This document shows positions 34,715-44,244 of a stretch of 64,000 nt of DNA, in pieces. Each line of letters starts with the position of its first letter. The first letter of the stretch is position 1. The notes under the pieces are model-generated. The model was not told the DNA's origin and did not search any database. It saw nothing but the letters and a program-made list of their open reading frames with translations. Source of the DNA: Myxococcales bacterium (lineage in GTDB: Bacteria > Myxococcota > Myxococcia > Myxococcales > Myxococcaceae); NCBI GenBank assembly GCA_030681895.1, contig JAUXRI010000304.1, positions 19,350 to 83,349 of the forward strand. Reading direction: 5' to 3'. Made by a program: the position numbers and the translations under genes.

Positions 34715-35821
34715 ATGACGCTTTTGATCGACGAGAAGACCCGCGCCCAGCTCACCCCGTACGGGTTTGACGACGCGCTGCTGCAGACGTTCGCGCAGAA
34801 GGTGACCACCTCGCAGGGCAACTCGATGCGAGGAACGCTGACCCCTCCGCTGCCCGGAGACGTGACGCTGCTGCCGAAGCTGGGCACGCCCGAGCGTGAG
34901 GCGTTGGTGAAGAAGGGCCTCACCGCGATCAGGTCGGGCTTCGTCGGAGCGGTGGTGCTCGCGGGCGGCATGGCGACGCGCTTCGGCGGCGTGGTGAAGG
35001 CCGTGGTGCCGGTGCTCGGTGACAAGACCTTCCTCGAGCTCAAGCACGACGACATCGCGCGCGTGGCCCGCAAGGCCGGCCGGGCGATTCCCACCTTCGT
35101 GATGAGCAGCTTCGCGACGCACGAGCGCATCAAGCAGCACGTCGACGAGAAGCGCCTGACGAACAACGGCCGGCCCGAGGTCGACGTCTTCCCGCAGTAC
35201 GTCTCGTTGCGCCTCACGCCCGAGGGCGAGCTCTTTCAAGAGACCGACGGCTCGCTCTCTCCGTACGCGCCGGGCCACGGCGACCTCACGTTCGCGCTGC
35301 GCAAGAGCGGCATGCTCGAGAAGTTCCGCACCATCGGTGGCCGCATTCTCGTGATGTCGAACGTCGACAACCTCGGCGCGACGCTCGACCCGGCGTTGAT
35401 CGGCCTGCACCTGCAGCTGGGCTCGAAGATCAGCGCAGAGGTCGTGCGCAAGGCGCCGGGAGACAAGGGCGGTGCTCCGGCGCGGCTCGAGGGCGTGCCG
35501 CAGATCATCGAGGGCTTCCGCTTCCCGAAGGACTTCGACCAGGACTCGATCCCCGTCTTCAACACCAACACGTTCATCATCGACGCCGACGCCATCGATC
35601 GCGACTTCGACCTGCCGTTCTACAAGGTCGAGAAGCAGGTCGACGGGAAGACGGCGATTCAGTTCGAGCGCCTGGTGGGTGAGGTGACCCGGTTCCTCCC
35701 GACGAAGTTCATCGAGGTGGAGCGTGAAGGGGCCGATGGCCGCTTCCTGCCCGCGAAGGATCCCGAAGAGCTCGCGAGCCGGCTGGAAATGATCAAGTCG
35801 ATCACCGAGACGCGCCGGTAG
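34715..35821 (+). CDS. UTP:sugar-1-phosphate uridylyltransferase family (UDPGP) enzyme
   Basis: A 368-residue nucleotidyltransferase. VVLAGGMATRFGG (about residues 79-91) is the nucleotide-binding G-rich loop, followed by K(A)VVPV. Further family hallmarks are SNVDNLGATLDP, QIIEGFRFP and FNTNTFIIDADAID. These match the UDP-glucose/UDP-N-acetylglucosamine pyrophosphorylase superfamily (UDPGP), which makes UDP-sugars for surface polysaccharides; the sugar is not decided. The ATG at 34715 starts the conserved part; a GTG at 34703 adds four residues. Confidence 0.8.
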   Translation: MTLLIDEKTRAQLTPYGFDDALLQTFAQKVTTSQGNSMRGTLTPPLPGDVTLLPKLGTPEREALVKKGLTAIRSGFVGAVVLAGGMATRFGGVVKAVVPVLGDKTFLELKHDDIARVARKAGRAIPTFVMSSFATHERIKQHVDEKRLTNNGRPEVDVFPQYVSLRLTPEGELFQETDGSLSPYAPGHGDLTFALRKSGMLEKFRTIGGRILVMSNVDNLGATLDPALIGLHLQLGSKISAEVVRKAPGDKGGAPARLEGVPQIIEGFRFPKDFDQDSIPVFNTNTFIIDADAIDRDFDLPFYKVEKQVDGKTAIQFERLVGEVTRFLPTKFIEVEREGADGRFLPAKDPEELASRLEMIKSITETRR

Positions 35822-35845
35822 TTTTCCGGGCTAGAAACCCGCCCC

Positions 35846-38800
35846 ATGAAGAACACGCTGGGGGCGTCGTGTCTCGTCGTCATGCTGTTCACCTCGACCG
35901 CCGCGCACGCGCGCGACTGGTTCGTCCGTCAGGGCAGCGACGGCGATGGCTCGCAGGCGAAGCCGTTCTCGGACCCGTGGCAGGCGCTCGATACCTGCGA
36001 GGCCGGTGACTCGATTCACGTCGCGGCCGGCAAGTACTTCGGCCGCTCCAGCCTCGGGCAGTGGGAGATTCCCTTCGACGACGTGAAGGTGCTCGGCGGC
36101 TACGACGCCGAGTTCAAGACGCGCAACCCGTGGAAGAACGTCACCCAGCTCCTCTGGGACAAGACGTCGAAGAACTGGCCCAAGCAGGAGCGCCTGCTCT
36201 CGACGAAGAAGGGCACCGTCATCGATGGCCTCACCATCGATCAGCGCGATCAGTGCGAGTACTCCGACGACGCGCAGACCGGCCGCACCGAGAAGGCCTG
36301 TGACAGCGCGATGCGCTTCGCGTTGCCCGCCACGGTGCGCAACTGCGTCATCGTGAACCCGGGCTTCGACGGCATCGCTGCGCCCACCGGCTCCACCATC
36401 GAGAACAACCTGATCGTCAACGCCGTGAACTGGGGCGTGGTGATCAACCAGACGAGCGACAAGCAGGCCGTCGCGACGGTGAAGAACAACACCATCGCCT
36501 TCACCTTCTCGTTCAAGGCTCCGGGCAAGGGCGCCTACAACGGCTCGGGCCTCTCGCTGCGCGGGAGCGCGAACGTCACCCAGAACGTCATCGCGTTCTC
36601 GGACAGCAACGGCATCTACATGTCGGCGAACGCCGAGAAGACGAGCATCAGCAACAACGTCTTCTTCATGAACCTCTTCTCGAACCTGAAGTTCTTCGTC
36701 GAGGGGAAGGACATCGCGGTCGACGACAAGGAGATGGACCTGTTCGAAGAGGTCGGCCTCAAGGCGTCCGATGGCAACGAGGTGAAGAACCCGAACCTGC
36801 CGGTCGACTCGAAGTGGATGGACGCGGTCTCGAAGCGCACGGCCTCGACGCCGGGCAAGCTGGTGATGGACGACTTCAACAAGGCGCGCCAGCTGCTCGG
36901 CTTGCCGATGATCGCGAAGGGCGGCGCGTCTCCCTCTGGCGTCGCGCCCGCGATGGACCTCGACGACGCGCTCAAGCTGATGGAGCCGAAGGCCGCGGGC
37001 AAAGCAGGCGCGCGTGTGCTGCCGCTGCAGGTGAGCTTCCAGGCTGCGGGCCCTGCGGCAGTGAAGCGCGACTACGTGAAGAGCGAGCCGAAGGCCTGGG
37101 TGAAGAACCCGCAGAGCGTCGACGGCAAGGCGCTCGAGCTCGTCGTGGGACTCAGCAGCGTCGCGAACATCAGCGGCATCCCCGCGAGCTTCAAGAAGGA
37201 CGAACACGCCGGCATCACGCTCCACCAGCCTGACGGCGAGTTCGATCGCTTCACCGGCTTCTACAAGAAGGGCTCGTCGGTCGAGCGCTTCGTCGACGGC
37301 GTCGCGGGGTACTGGCAGGGCCGGGGCACTCCGCCGCGCGTCTTCCTCGTGCGCGGCGTGGCGTACGCGACGAGCTCGGTACCGAAGGGCGCCTTCTTCA
37401 TCGACACCATCGAGGAGTACGAGGCGGGCGGCTCGACGGCGGCGGCAGGGACGCGGGCCGTGGGCCGTGACTGGTTCGTGCGCGCGGGCTCCAGCGGCGG
37501 CGATGGCTCGAAGGACAAGCCGTTCAAGGACCCGTTCCAGGCGCTCGAGAAGGTCGAGTCAGGTGACTTCGTGCACGTCGCCGAGGGCGAGTACGTCGGC
37601 AAGCTGAAGGCCGGTCAGTGGAAGATCGACACCACCTTCATCACGCTGCTCGGCGGCTACGACGCGCAGTTCAAGGAGCGCAACCCCTGGAAGCACCCGA
37701 CGCGCCTGCTCTGCCCGCCTGAGTTCAAGGGCCGGCGCGGCGGCTACACCATCGAGGGCGTCGACGATCACACCGGCGCCGTCATCGACGGCTTCGTCTT
37801 CGACAAGAAAACGAACAACCTCTACACGGCCGAAGGCGACCTCGACTACTCGCGCTCCGACAAGTCGGAGCACATCTGGCTCGCGAAGAACGACGTCGTC
37901 ATCCGCAACAACGTGTTCCTCAACGGCGCCGAGGGCGCGATTCGCGCGCAGAGCGGCCAGACGCTCGAGAACAACATCTTCATCAACCACTACACGAAGA
38001 CCGTCAGCGCCGAGCGCGCCTTCGACGGCCCGTTCATCTTCAAGAACAACACCGTGCTCTTCGCCTGGGAGATGCGCTTCGGTGAAGGCCACGGCCGCAA
38101 CGGGCACCTGCTCTCGCTCGGCGGGCAGCTCAAGGCGGTGGTGGACAACAACATCTTCGAGTTCGCCGACAACGACGCCGTCCGTTTGAACTCGCAGGCC
38201 AGCGACGTCGAGTTCACCAACAACGTCTTCAGCCACAACCTCTTCTCACACGTGCAGAAGCCCGATGGCTGGGTGACGGTCGACGACAAGAACTGGAACC
38301 AGCTCGCCGACTTCAAGTGGAAGAAGCTGTCAGGCAACCAGCTGCTGAGCTCTGGCGTGCCGCTCGAGCAGAAGTGGTTCGACGTCTACCTCGGCCGCAC
38401 CGCGTACACGCCCGGCAAGGTGACGATGGACGACTGGAACCAGCTGCGCGACCTCATCGGCCAGCCCGTCATCGCGACCGGCGGCAAGGCAGGCTCGGGC
38501 ATGGCGCCGGCGTACCCGTGGGAGAAGGCGCTGCTCCTCTTCCCGAAGAACGCGAAGGTGACGGCGGGCGCGCGCATGAAGGACCTGCCGGTGAAGTTCA
38601 TCGGCGTCGAGCGCAAGACCGAGACGTTCGAGTACCAGGACACGACGTGGGCCGACGCCGCGAAGGACAAGAACGCGTGGGAGAAGCTCGACGGCAAGCG
38701 GGTCGCGCTGAAGGTCGTCATCCGCAGCATCGACAACCAGTGGTTCCTCGACGACGCGCCGAAAGAGACGTTCACCGTCTTCACCGTCACGGGTCCGGAA

Positions 38801-38980
38801 GGCAACGACTCGGGTGGCCTGCCGCTGCGCGTGTACGTGAAGCAGGGCGGCAAGGCCGAGCGCGTGGTGCGTCAGGCGAAGAGCTTCAGCTCGGGCACGC
38901 CTGAGCAGTTCTACGTCATCAAGGGCGTCGCCCGGACGAACAAGCAGCTCATTGCCGAGGTCGTCGAGCGCGCCGACTGA
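35846..38980 (+). CDS. Duplicated right-handed beta-helix surface protein
   Basis: A 1044-residue exported protein (signal MKNTLGASCLVVMLFTSTAAHA) made of two homologous halves of about 500 residues. Each opens with RDWFVR, a GDGS loop and P-W/F-QALD (residues about 24 and 550). Each then has LGGYDA(E/Q)FK(T/E)RNPWK and runs of N-rich turns (VRNCVIVNP, RNNVFLNGAEG, ENNIFINH) typical of parallel beta-helix rungs. Each half ends with a separate domain of about 130 residues. Such proteins bind or cut polysaccharides; no lyase site is identifiable. The duplication is seen directly in the protein. Located 24 bases after the pyrophosphorylase-type gene. Confidence 0.85.
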   Translation: MKNTLGASCLVVMLFTSTAAHARDWFVRQGSDGDGSQAKPFSDPWQALDTCEAGDSIHVAAGKYFGRSSLGQWEIPFDDVKVLGGYDAEFKTRNPWKNVTQLLWDKTSKNWPKQERLLSTKKGTVIDGLTIDQRDQCEYSDDAQTGRTEKACDSAMRFALPATVRNCVIVNPGFDGIAAPTGSTIENNLIVNAVNWGVVINQTSDKQAVATVKNNTIAFTFSFKAPGKGAYNGSGLSLRGSANVTQNVIAFSDSNGIYMSANAEKTSISNNVFFMNLFSNLKFFVEGKDIAVDDKEMDLFEEVGLKASDGNEVKNPNLPVDSKWMDAVSKRTASTPGKLVMDDFNKARQLLGLPMIAKGGASPSGVAPAMDLDDALKLMEPKAAGKAGARVLPLQVSFQAAGPAAVKRDYVKSEPKAWVKNPQSVDGKALELVVGLSSVANISGIPASFKKDEHAGITLHQPDGEFDRFTGFYKKGSSVERFVDGVAGYWQGRGTPPRVFLVRGVAYATSSVPKGAFFIDTIEEYEAGGSTAAAGTRAVGRDWFVRAGSSGGDGSKDKPFKDPFQALEKVESGDFVHVAEGEYVGKLKAGQWKIDTTFITLLGGYDAQFKERNPWKHPTRLLCPPEFKGRRGGYTIEGVDDHTGAVIDGFVFDKKTNNLYTAEGDLDYSRSDKSEHIWLAKNDVVIRNNVFLNGAEGAIRAQSGQTLENNIFINHYTKTVSAERAFDGPFIFKNNTVLFAWEMRFGEGHGRNGHLLSLGGQLKAVVDNNIFEFADNDAVRLNSQASDVEFTNNVFSHNLFSHVQKPDGWVTVDDKNWNQLADFKWKKLSGNQLLSSGVPLEQKWFDVYLGRTAYTPGKVTMDDWNQLRDLIGQPVIATGGKAGSGMAPAYPWEKALLLFPKNAKVTAGARMKDLPVKFIGVERKTETFEYQDTTWADAAKDKNAWEKLDGKRVALKVVIRSIDNQWFLDDAPKETFTVFTVTGPEGNDSGGLPLRVYVKQGGKAERVVRQAKSFSSGTPEQFYVIKGVARTNKQLIAEVVERAD

Positions 38981-38986
38981 CACGAC

Positions 38987-40720
38987 TCACGCGTCGGGCG
39001 CGAGGGTCATGACGTTCGCGAACAGGTCCATGAAGCGATCAAACGGCAGCTTGAACACGCCGTCATCGGGCCCGTTGTTCTTCGGCTCGGTGTCGCCCCA
39101 CGGGTTGCGGAGCACCACGAAGCGTCTGTTGCCCTCGGTCTGGTAGCCGATCAACGAGTACGCGTGATCGCCGAAGACGCCGGTGTTCGTGTAGTGCACC
39201 GGGCCCTTCTCTTCGTGCGTGCCGACCGCGATGGGCCGGCCGTCGTCGACCGCGCTGGTGATGCGCTTCCACAACGTGTCCGGGTTCGTGCGCGCGTTGA
39301 GATCGTAATAGTCGCTCGCCTTGCCGGTGAGCTCCTCGAAGACGTCGCTCGCGACGCCGCCGTTGCCGACCGTGTCGTAGCTGCCCTTCCACTGCGCGTA
39401 GGCCTTCTCGAGCAGCGGGAACCAGAGCTCCATCGTCTCGGGCTGCATGTCCGTGCCGCCGCGGCCGTACACCGGCGTGCCCTTGTCGGGCTTGATCCAC
39501 AGGTCGGCGTCGACGGTGATGGGCACCTTCTTCGTGCGGCCCGTCTCCCAGTCGCGCTGCGTGAACGTCACGGTGAACGTGCCGTCGCCGTTGTCCTTCA
39601 TGATCTTCTGCAGCAGCGCCGGGTCCACCTTGGCGACGGCAGCGACGGCCGCGGGGAAGTAGCAGTTGGCGAGGCTGCCCTGATGCACGTCGGCCATGCT
39701 GACGCCGTCGACGAAGAGCGGACCCGAGAAGGTCTTCTTCGTCATCTTCGGCGTGCCGTCTTTGTTGAGCTCGTCTTTGTGGAGCGCCGGGGTCGGGGCG
39801 AGGTCGCCCGAGCGCGAGCCGCCTGCGACCGTGATGAACCCCGCTGTCTCCTTGAGCGCCTTGTTAAACGAGCCGTCGCTCACCGCGACCGAGAACCGGT
39901 CTCCGCCTTTGCCTGCGAGCGTGAAGCCCTTCGGCAGCTTGCCCTGGTCGTCCAGGGTGATGCGCTCGACGTCTCCGGTGCGAACGTTCTTGAACGCCAG
40001 CGTCGCGCCGGGCTCTGACAGGTGAGGCTCGTCGTCGCGCGTGCGCACCGCGACCTTGCCGCTCGACGCAGGGGAGAGCTCGAGCCGGTTCACCAGCAGC
40101 GCGGCGGGCCGGGCATCGGCGCCAGCGGCTTGCACCGTGAGCCAGTCGGAGGTGGTGCCGTCGTCGAAGCGCGCGCGCAGCCGAACGAAGTCGCCTTCTT
40201 TCGGACGCTGGGGACCCGTGAGTCGCGCGGAGAAGCGCCCGTGGTCGTCGGCCTGACCAAGCACGAAGACGTCGTGGCCCGAGCCTGCAGCCGCCGAGAC
40301 GTTCACCGCTTCGATGGTGGCGTTGGGCTTCGTCGTCCCTCGCACACCGGAGCCGGCGGTCGCTTCGGCAGACAGCGTCGCGTCACGAGCGACGGGAGCG
40401 CCACCGAGCACGGCTTCGAACAACGCTCTCGCGGCCGGCGCCAACGGCACCTTCCCCGAGGTCAGCAGCGCCTTCAGGTCTGCGCGCTCGTCGGGCGTGA
40501 GCCCCGTCTTCACCAGCGCGGCCTGCTGCGACACGGTGAGGCCCGGCGCGCGCAGCTCGGTGAGCATCGCCTTCGCAGACTTGCCGGTGCGGTCGCCCAG
40601 CTCGGCGAGCAGCTCGAGGGCGTGGTCTTTCCCGATGGAGGTGCGGGGTTCGCGCTCGAGCTTTCGTTCCAGCGAGGCGTAGACGGTCGCGAGGCGGCGG
40701 TCGGAGAGGGGCGCGGGCAT
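38987..40720 (-). CDS. Calpain-like C2 cysteine peptidase
   Basis: A 577-residue protein. The C-terminal domain has the C2 triad: Cys353 (QGSLANCYFPAAVAAVA), His519 (FGDHAYSLIGYQ) and Asn539 (VLRNPWGDTEP). Cys353 is the only Cys I see, so it is a strong nucleophile candidate. Residues about 1-120 are helical and charged, and 120-300 are beta-rich. The expected calcium-dependent penta-EF region is absent, as in most bacterial calpains. No signal peptide is seen. The ATG at 40720 was chosen because longer frames run antisense into the divergent oxidoreductase. Proteolytic activity is inferred from the conserved triad. Confidence 0.85.
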   Translation of the reverse strand: MPAPLSDRRLATVYASLERKLEREPRTSIGKDHALELLAELGDRTGKSAKAMLTELRAPGLTVSQQAALVKTGLTPDERADLKALLTSGKVPLAPAARALFEAVLGGAPVARDATLSAEATAGSGVRGTTKPNATIEAVNVSAAAGSGHDVFVLGQADDHGRFSARLTGPQRPKEGDFVRLRARFDDGTTSDWLTVQAAGADARPAALLVNRLELSPASSGKVAVRTRDDEPHLSEPGATLAFKNVRTGDVERITLDDQGKLPKGFTLAGKGGDRFSVAVSDGSFNKALKETAGFITVAGGSRSGDLAPTPALHKDELNKDGTPKMTKKTFSGPLFVDGVSMADVHQGSLANCYFPAAVAAVAKVDPALLQKIMKDNGDGTFTVTFTQRDWETGRTKKVPITVDADLWIKPDKGTPVYGRGGTDMQPETMELWFPLLEKAYAQWKGSYDTVGNGGVASDVFEELTGKASDYYDLNARTNPDTLWKRITSAVDDGRPIAVGTHEEKGPVHYTNTGVFGDHAYSLIGYQTEGNRRFVVLRNPWGDTEPKNNGPDDGVFKLPFDRFMDLFANVMTLAPDA

Positions 40721-40808
40721 CGACTCGATCCCTAGCACCAGGAGGCGTCCCTCCGCGAGTCGGCGACCACGCTTCCCCTCGACCCGGGTTGGTGAGAGGC
40801 GGCCTTTC

Positions 40809-41750
40809 ATGAAGGCGATGATTCTCGATTCGTACGGGCTCGAGCCACGAATGGCCGAGCGCCCTGACCCGACCCCCGCTGCGAACGAGGTGCTCGTGCG
40901 GGTGCGCGCGACGAGCGTGAACCCCATCGACTGGAAGCAGGCCTCGGGGAAGTACCGGCCGATTCTGACGGCGTCGTTTCCGTTCGTGCCCGCGTACGAT
41001 CTCGCCGGCGAAGTCGAAGCGCTCGGCCCCGGCGTCACCGGCTTCACGAAGGGCCAACGCGTGCACACCCGGCTCTCGGGGAAGAACGGCGGCGCCAACG
41101 CCGAGCTCGTGCGCGCAGGGCTCGACGTGCTGCGGGCGATGCCCGAGGGCATGGACTTCGCACAGGCGGCAGGGCTCCCACTCGCGGGGATGACGGCGCT
41201 CCAGGGCCTGAGGGACGTCGGCGGCATTCCCATGACGGGAGCCACGCAGCGGGTGCTCGTCATCGGCGCATCAGGTGGCGTCGGGCATCTGGCGGTGCAG
41301 CTCGCGAAGTCGATGGGCGCGAACGTGACGGGGGTCTGCAGCGCAAAGAACACCGAGCTCGTGCGCCGCCTCGGGGCCGCCGCCGTCATCGACTACACGA
41401 AACCTGACGCGTACGCGGGCGTCGCTCCGTTCGACCTCGTGCTCGATTGCGTCGGCAGCTCGCCGGGAGACTTCCTCGACAAGCTCGTCGCCGGTGGCCG
41501 CTTCGCCTCGTGCGTTCCCGGGCCCGCCGTCTTCGGCCGCATGGCGCTCAACGCGCTCTCGTCGAAGAAGGTGCTCCCGGTGCTGTTGTCTCCGAACGCC
41601 ACCGACCTCGGCGGCCTCGACGACGCGTTCACGAAGAAACAGCTCGAGGTCGTCATCGACAGCACCTTCCCCGCGGAGCAGCTCGCCGAGGCGTGGAAGC
41701 GCAGCGTGTCGGGCCGCGCGGCCGGGAAGATCGTCGTGACGTGGAGCTGA
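40809..41750 (+). CDS. NAD(P)-dependent quinone oxidoreductase / alcohol dehydrogenase-like
   Basis: A 313-residue medium-chain dehydrogenase/reductase of the zinc-free quinone oxidoreductase type. The catalytic domain starts MKAMILDSYG and has VNPIDWKQASG; the Rossmann motif VLVIGASGGVGHLAVQLA is at about 155-172. The Cys and His needed for catalytic zinc are missing, in line with NADPH:quinone reductases. Its substrate is unknown. It diverges from the calpain gene by 88 bases and precedes the kinase gene by 42. Confidence 0.85.
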   Translation: MKAMILDSYGLEPRMAERPDPTPAANEVLVRVRATSVNPIDWKQASGKYRPILTASFPFVPAYDLAGEVEALGPGVTGFTKGQRVHTRLSGKNGGANAELVRAGLDVLRAMPEGMDFAQAAGLPLAGMTALQGLRDVGGIPMTGATQRVLVIGASGGVGHLAVQLAKSMGANVTGVCSAKNTELVRRLGAAAVIDYTKPDAYAGVAPFDLVLDCVGSSPGDFLDKLVAGGRFASCVPGPAVFGRMALNALSSKKVLPVLLSPNATDLGGLDDAFTKKQLEVVIDSTFPAEQLAEAWKRSVSGRAAGKIVVTWS

Positions 41751-41792
41751 TGGCTCCAGGCTTCCGTTCGGTGTAGGTCTCGCGGTCGACCC

Positions 41793-43520
41793 GTGGTCGC
41801 CAAACGTCTCGTACTCGGAGGTCGCTTCAAGCTCATCCGCCACCTCGGAGGCGGAGGCATGGCCGAGGTCTTCCTCGCGGAGCAGATCTCCCTGGGCCGC
41901 CTCGTCGCGCTGAAGGTGCTCAAGCGAGACCTCTCGTCCCAGCCAGCGATGGCCGACCGCTTTCAACGCGAGGCGCGGCTCCTCTCGACCGTCGACCATC
42001 CTTCCGTCGTGCGCGTCATCGACTTCGAGTCGGGCAAAGACGGCACGGTGCTGGTGCTCGAGCTCGCCGAGGGAGAGACGCTCGAGCAGGCCCTCAAGCT
42101 CGGTCCCTTCGAGCCGAAGCGCGCGATGCGGGTGATGCTGCAGCTGGCCGAGGGCCTCGCCGCCATTCACGAGCGCGGCATCGTGCACCGCGACATCAAG
42201 CCGCAGAACGTCGTCATCGGGCCCGGCCTTCGGGGAGAGCAGGCGCGGCTGCTCGACTTCGGCATCGCGCGGCTCATGGAGATCCCCGACGAAGAGGCGA
42301 GCGTCGGCCCTCCGCCGCTGCCACCGCCGGGCTCGAACCCCTTCGTCTCGCATCCCGGCCAGGCCGTCGGCACGCCTGCCTACGTCGCGCCGGAGCAGGC
42401 GATGGCGCAGCCGGTCGACTCGCGCACCGATGTGTACAGCTTCGGCGTGCTCGCCTACCGCATGCTGGCCGGCCAGCTCCCGTTCCTCGGGCCTGACACC
42501 CGCGACTACCTCGAGCAGCACGTGCGAGACCGGCCGCCGGAGATCACCGACATCGCGCCGCAGCTGCGCACCTGGCCTGCGCTCGCGAAGCTGGTGATGC
42601 AGTGCCTCGAGAAGAAGCCGGGGAGTCGTCCGAAAGACGGCGCGGCCCTCGTCGAAGCGATTCGCCGCAGCCTGCCCGCCGACACCGACCTCGGCACGCA
42701 GACGCGCCGCGCGCTCCAGGCCGTCACCACGCAGACGTGGACCAACCTCACCATCACCGCCGGCAAGGTGGGCTCGAACGTCGGCCTCGGCGCGCGCTCG
42801 GTCGCGAAGCTCACCAGCCAGCTCGACTCGCAGTGGCGGCGCAGCCTCATCGTCACCGCGCTCGTCGTCGCGGGCATTCCCACCGCGTACGCCTTCTGGC
42901 CGCCGCCGCTGACGGAGCGCGTGGCGAAGCTCGTCGCGACCGACAAGACGACCGAGGCGCTCGAGCTCATCGAAGAGTCGCTGCCCACCGCGAAGGGCGC
43001 CACGCCGACGTTGCTGGCGCTCAAGGCCGCGGCGCTCCACAAGGCGGGCCGCCGTGACGCCGAGCGTGGGTTGTTGTCGGCGCAGCCGTATCAACCGCTC
43101 CACGCTGCGCACCCGCTCCTGCTCGAAGCGCTCGCCGAAGACTTCGCCGACGCAGAGACCGACGCCGAGCTGAAGGAGCTCCTCAGCGTCGTGCCGCCGC
43201 GGTTTCTCACGCCAGCCTTCACCTCGTACGCAAAGGGCCCGCTCTCGGCGAAGCAGTGGGGCGCACTGCGTTGGCTCGACGCCACTGGCACCGCCGAGGG
43301 GCTCGATCTCGTCGGCCGCTACGGCGCGTCGCTGCAATCGAAGTCGTGCCGGGTGCGTCAGCTCGCTGCGCTGCGCCTGGGCGCGTTGGGAGATCTCGAC
43401 GCCGTCCCCGCCTTGAGAGACCTCTCCGAGCTGCCCAAAGACGAAGGCCCTCAGGGCACCTCCAACTGCGGGCAGGATGAAGCCGCCGATGCCATTCGCG
43501 AGTTGAAGAAGAAGAAGTGA
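41793..43520 (+). CDS. Ser/Thr protein kinase with membrane segment and HEAT-like tail
   Basis: A 575-residue kinase (GTG start). Catalytic features are GGGGMAEVF (glycine loop, about 19-26), Lys41, HRDIKPQN (132-139) and DFG (155-157). A hydrophobic segment SLIVTALVVAGIPTAYAFW (about 351-369) anchors it in the membrane with the kinase domain in the cytoplasm. The outer part includes a HEAT-like unit (VRQLAALRLGALGDLDAVPAL) near the end. It starts the regulatory block that continues with the ECF sigma factor and anti-sigma genes. Confidence 0.85.
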   Translation: MVAKRLVLGGRFKLIRHLGGGGMAEVFLAEQISLGRLVALKVLKRDLSSQPAMADRFQREARLLSTVDHPSVVRVIDFESGKDGTVLVLELAEGETLEQALKLGPFEPKRAMRVMLQLAEGLAAIHERGIVHRDIKPQNVVIGPGLRGEQARLLDFGIARLMEIPDEEASVGPPPLPPPGSNPFVSHPGQAVGTPAYVAPEQAMAQPVDSRTDVYSFGVLAYRMLAGQLPFLGPDTRDYLEQHVRDRPPEITDIAPQLRTWPALAKLVMQCLEKKPGSRPKDGAALVEAIRRSLPADTDLGTQTRRALQAVTTQTWTNLTITAGKVGSNVGLGARSVAKLTSQLDSQWRRSLIVTALVVAGIPTAYAFWPPPLTERVAKLVATDKTTEALELIEESLPTAKGATPTLLALKAAALHKAGRRDAERGLLSAQPYQPLHAAHPLLLEALAEDFADAETDAELKELLSVVPPRFLTPAFTSYAKGPLSAKQWGALRWLDATGTAEGLDLVGRYGASLQSKSCRVRQLAALRLGALGDLDAVPALRDLSELPKDEGPQGTSNCGQDEAADAIRELKKKK

Positions 43521-43605
43521 CCGCCGTCTTCGAGACCAACCATGCGGAAGTCCAAAGGAATCGGTTTGCCGATGCGTGGATCGTCCGAGGGCGCTGCGGC
43601 AACCC

Positions 43606-44244
43606 ATGAGAGTCATGACGGCGCTTGCCCTTCAGCTCCCCTTTTTGCGCCGAGACCGCATGGCGCCTGACTCCGTCGCGGCAGTCGATCCACTCCGTTC
43701 GCTCGCGCTCGCCGCGCGTGATGGCGAAGGCGTGGCGTTCACCCAGCTCTACGAGCGCACCCGTGAGCTCGCGTTCCGGGTGCTGTACCGCGTGGTGGGC
43801 AACTCGCCCGACCTCGAAGACCTCGTGCAGGAGAGCTACCTGCAGCTCATGCGCGCGCTGAAGGGCTACCGCGGCGACTCGAAGGTGACGACGTTCCTGC
43901 ACCGCGTCTGCGTGAACGTCGGGCTGATGCACCTGCGCACGAAGCGCCGCAAGCCCGAACAACCGACCGATGCTGACGACATGCCGGAGCAGCACGCGCC
44001 CGACACATCCGATCCCGAGAGAGCCGCGCAGGTGAAACAGGCCGCCGCGCTGGTGCAGCGGGCGCTCTCGACCATCAGCGAAGAGAAGGCTTCGGTGTTC
44101 GTGTACCACGACCTGTTGGGCATGAAGCCCGAGGAGATCGCCGAGCTCGTCGACTGCCCCGTGAACACCGTGCGCAGCCGCCTCAACCGCGCGCGCGTCG
44201 ACTTCACCGAAGCCGTGAAACACCTGAAGCGGGAGGCGCCATGA
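43606..44244 (+). CDS. ECF-type RNA polymerase sigma factor
   Basis: A 212-residue sigma-70-family factor. Region 2 is DLEDLVQESYLQLMRALKGY and region 4 is LLGMKPEEIAELVDCPVNTV followed by RSRLNRAR. The N-terminus has a short extra segment before region 2. Its stop overlaps the ATG of the FecR-like gene by four bases (44241-44244), so the two are a sigma/anti-sigma pair. The ATG at 43606 was used; an ATG at 43615 and a GTG at 43576 are alternatives. Promoter targets are unknown. Confidence 0.85.
   Translation: MRVMTALALQLPFLRRDRMAPDSVAAVDPLRSLALAARDGEGVAFTQLYERTRELAFRVLYRVVGNSPDLEDLVQESYLQLMRALKGYRGDSKVTTFLHRVCVNVGLMHLRTKRRKPEQPTDADDMPEQHAPDTSDPERAAQVKQAAALVQRALSTISEEKASVFVYHDLLGMKPEEIAELVDCPVNTVRSRLNRARVDFTEAVKHLKREAP

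Noticed and set aside
33308..35410. Very long minus-strand frame (700 codons) covering the pyrophosphorylase-type gene
   Set aside because: Only the 435-codon part from 34615 has a ribosome site and protein-like composition; the rest is antisense to the UDPGP-family gene.
38987..41389. 800-codon minus-strand frame extending the calpain gene through the oxidoreductase gene
   Set aside because: The first 223 residues are antisense to a clear oxidoreductase gene and lack protein-like features. The calpain starts at 40720.
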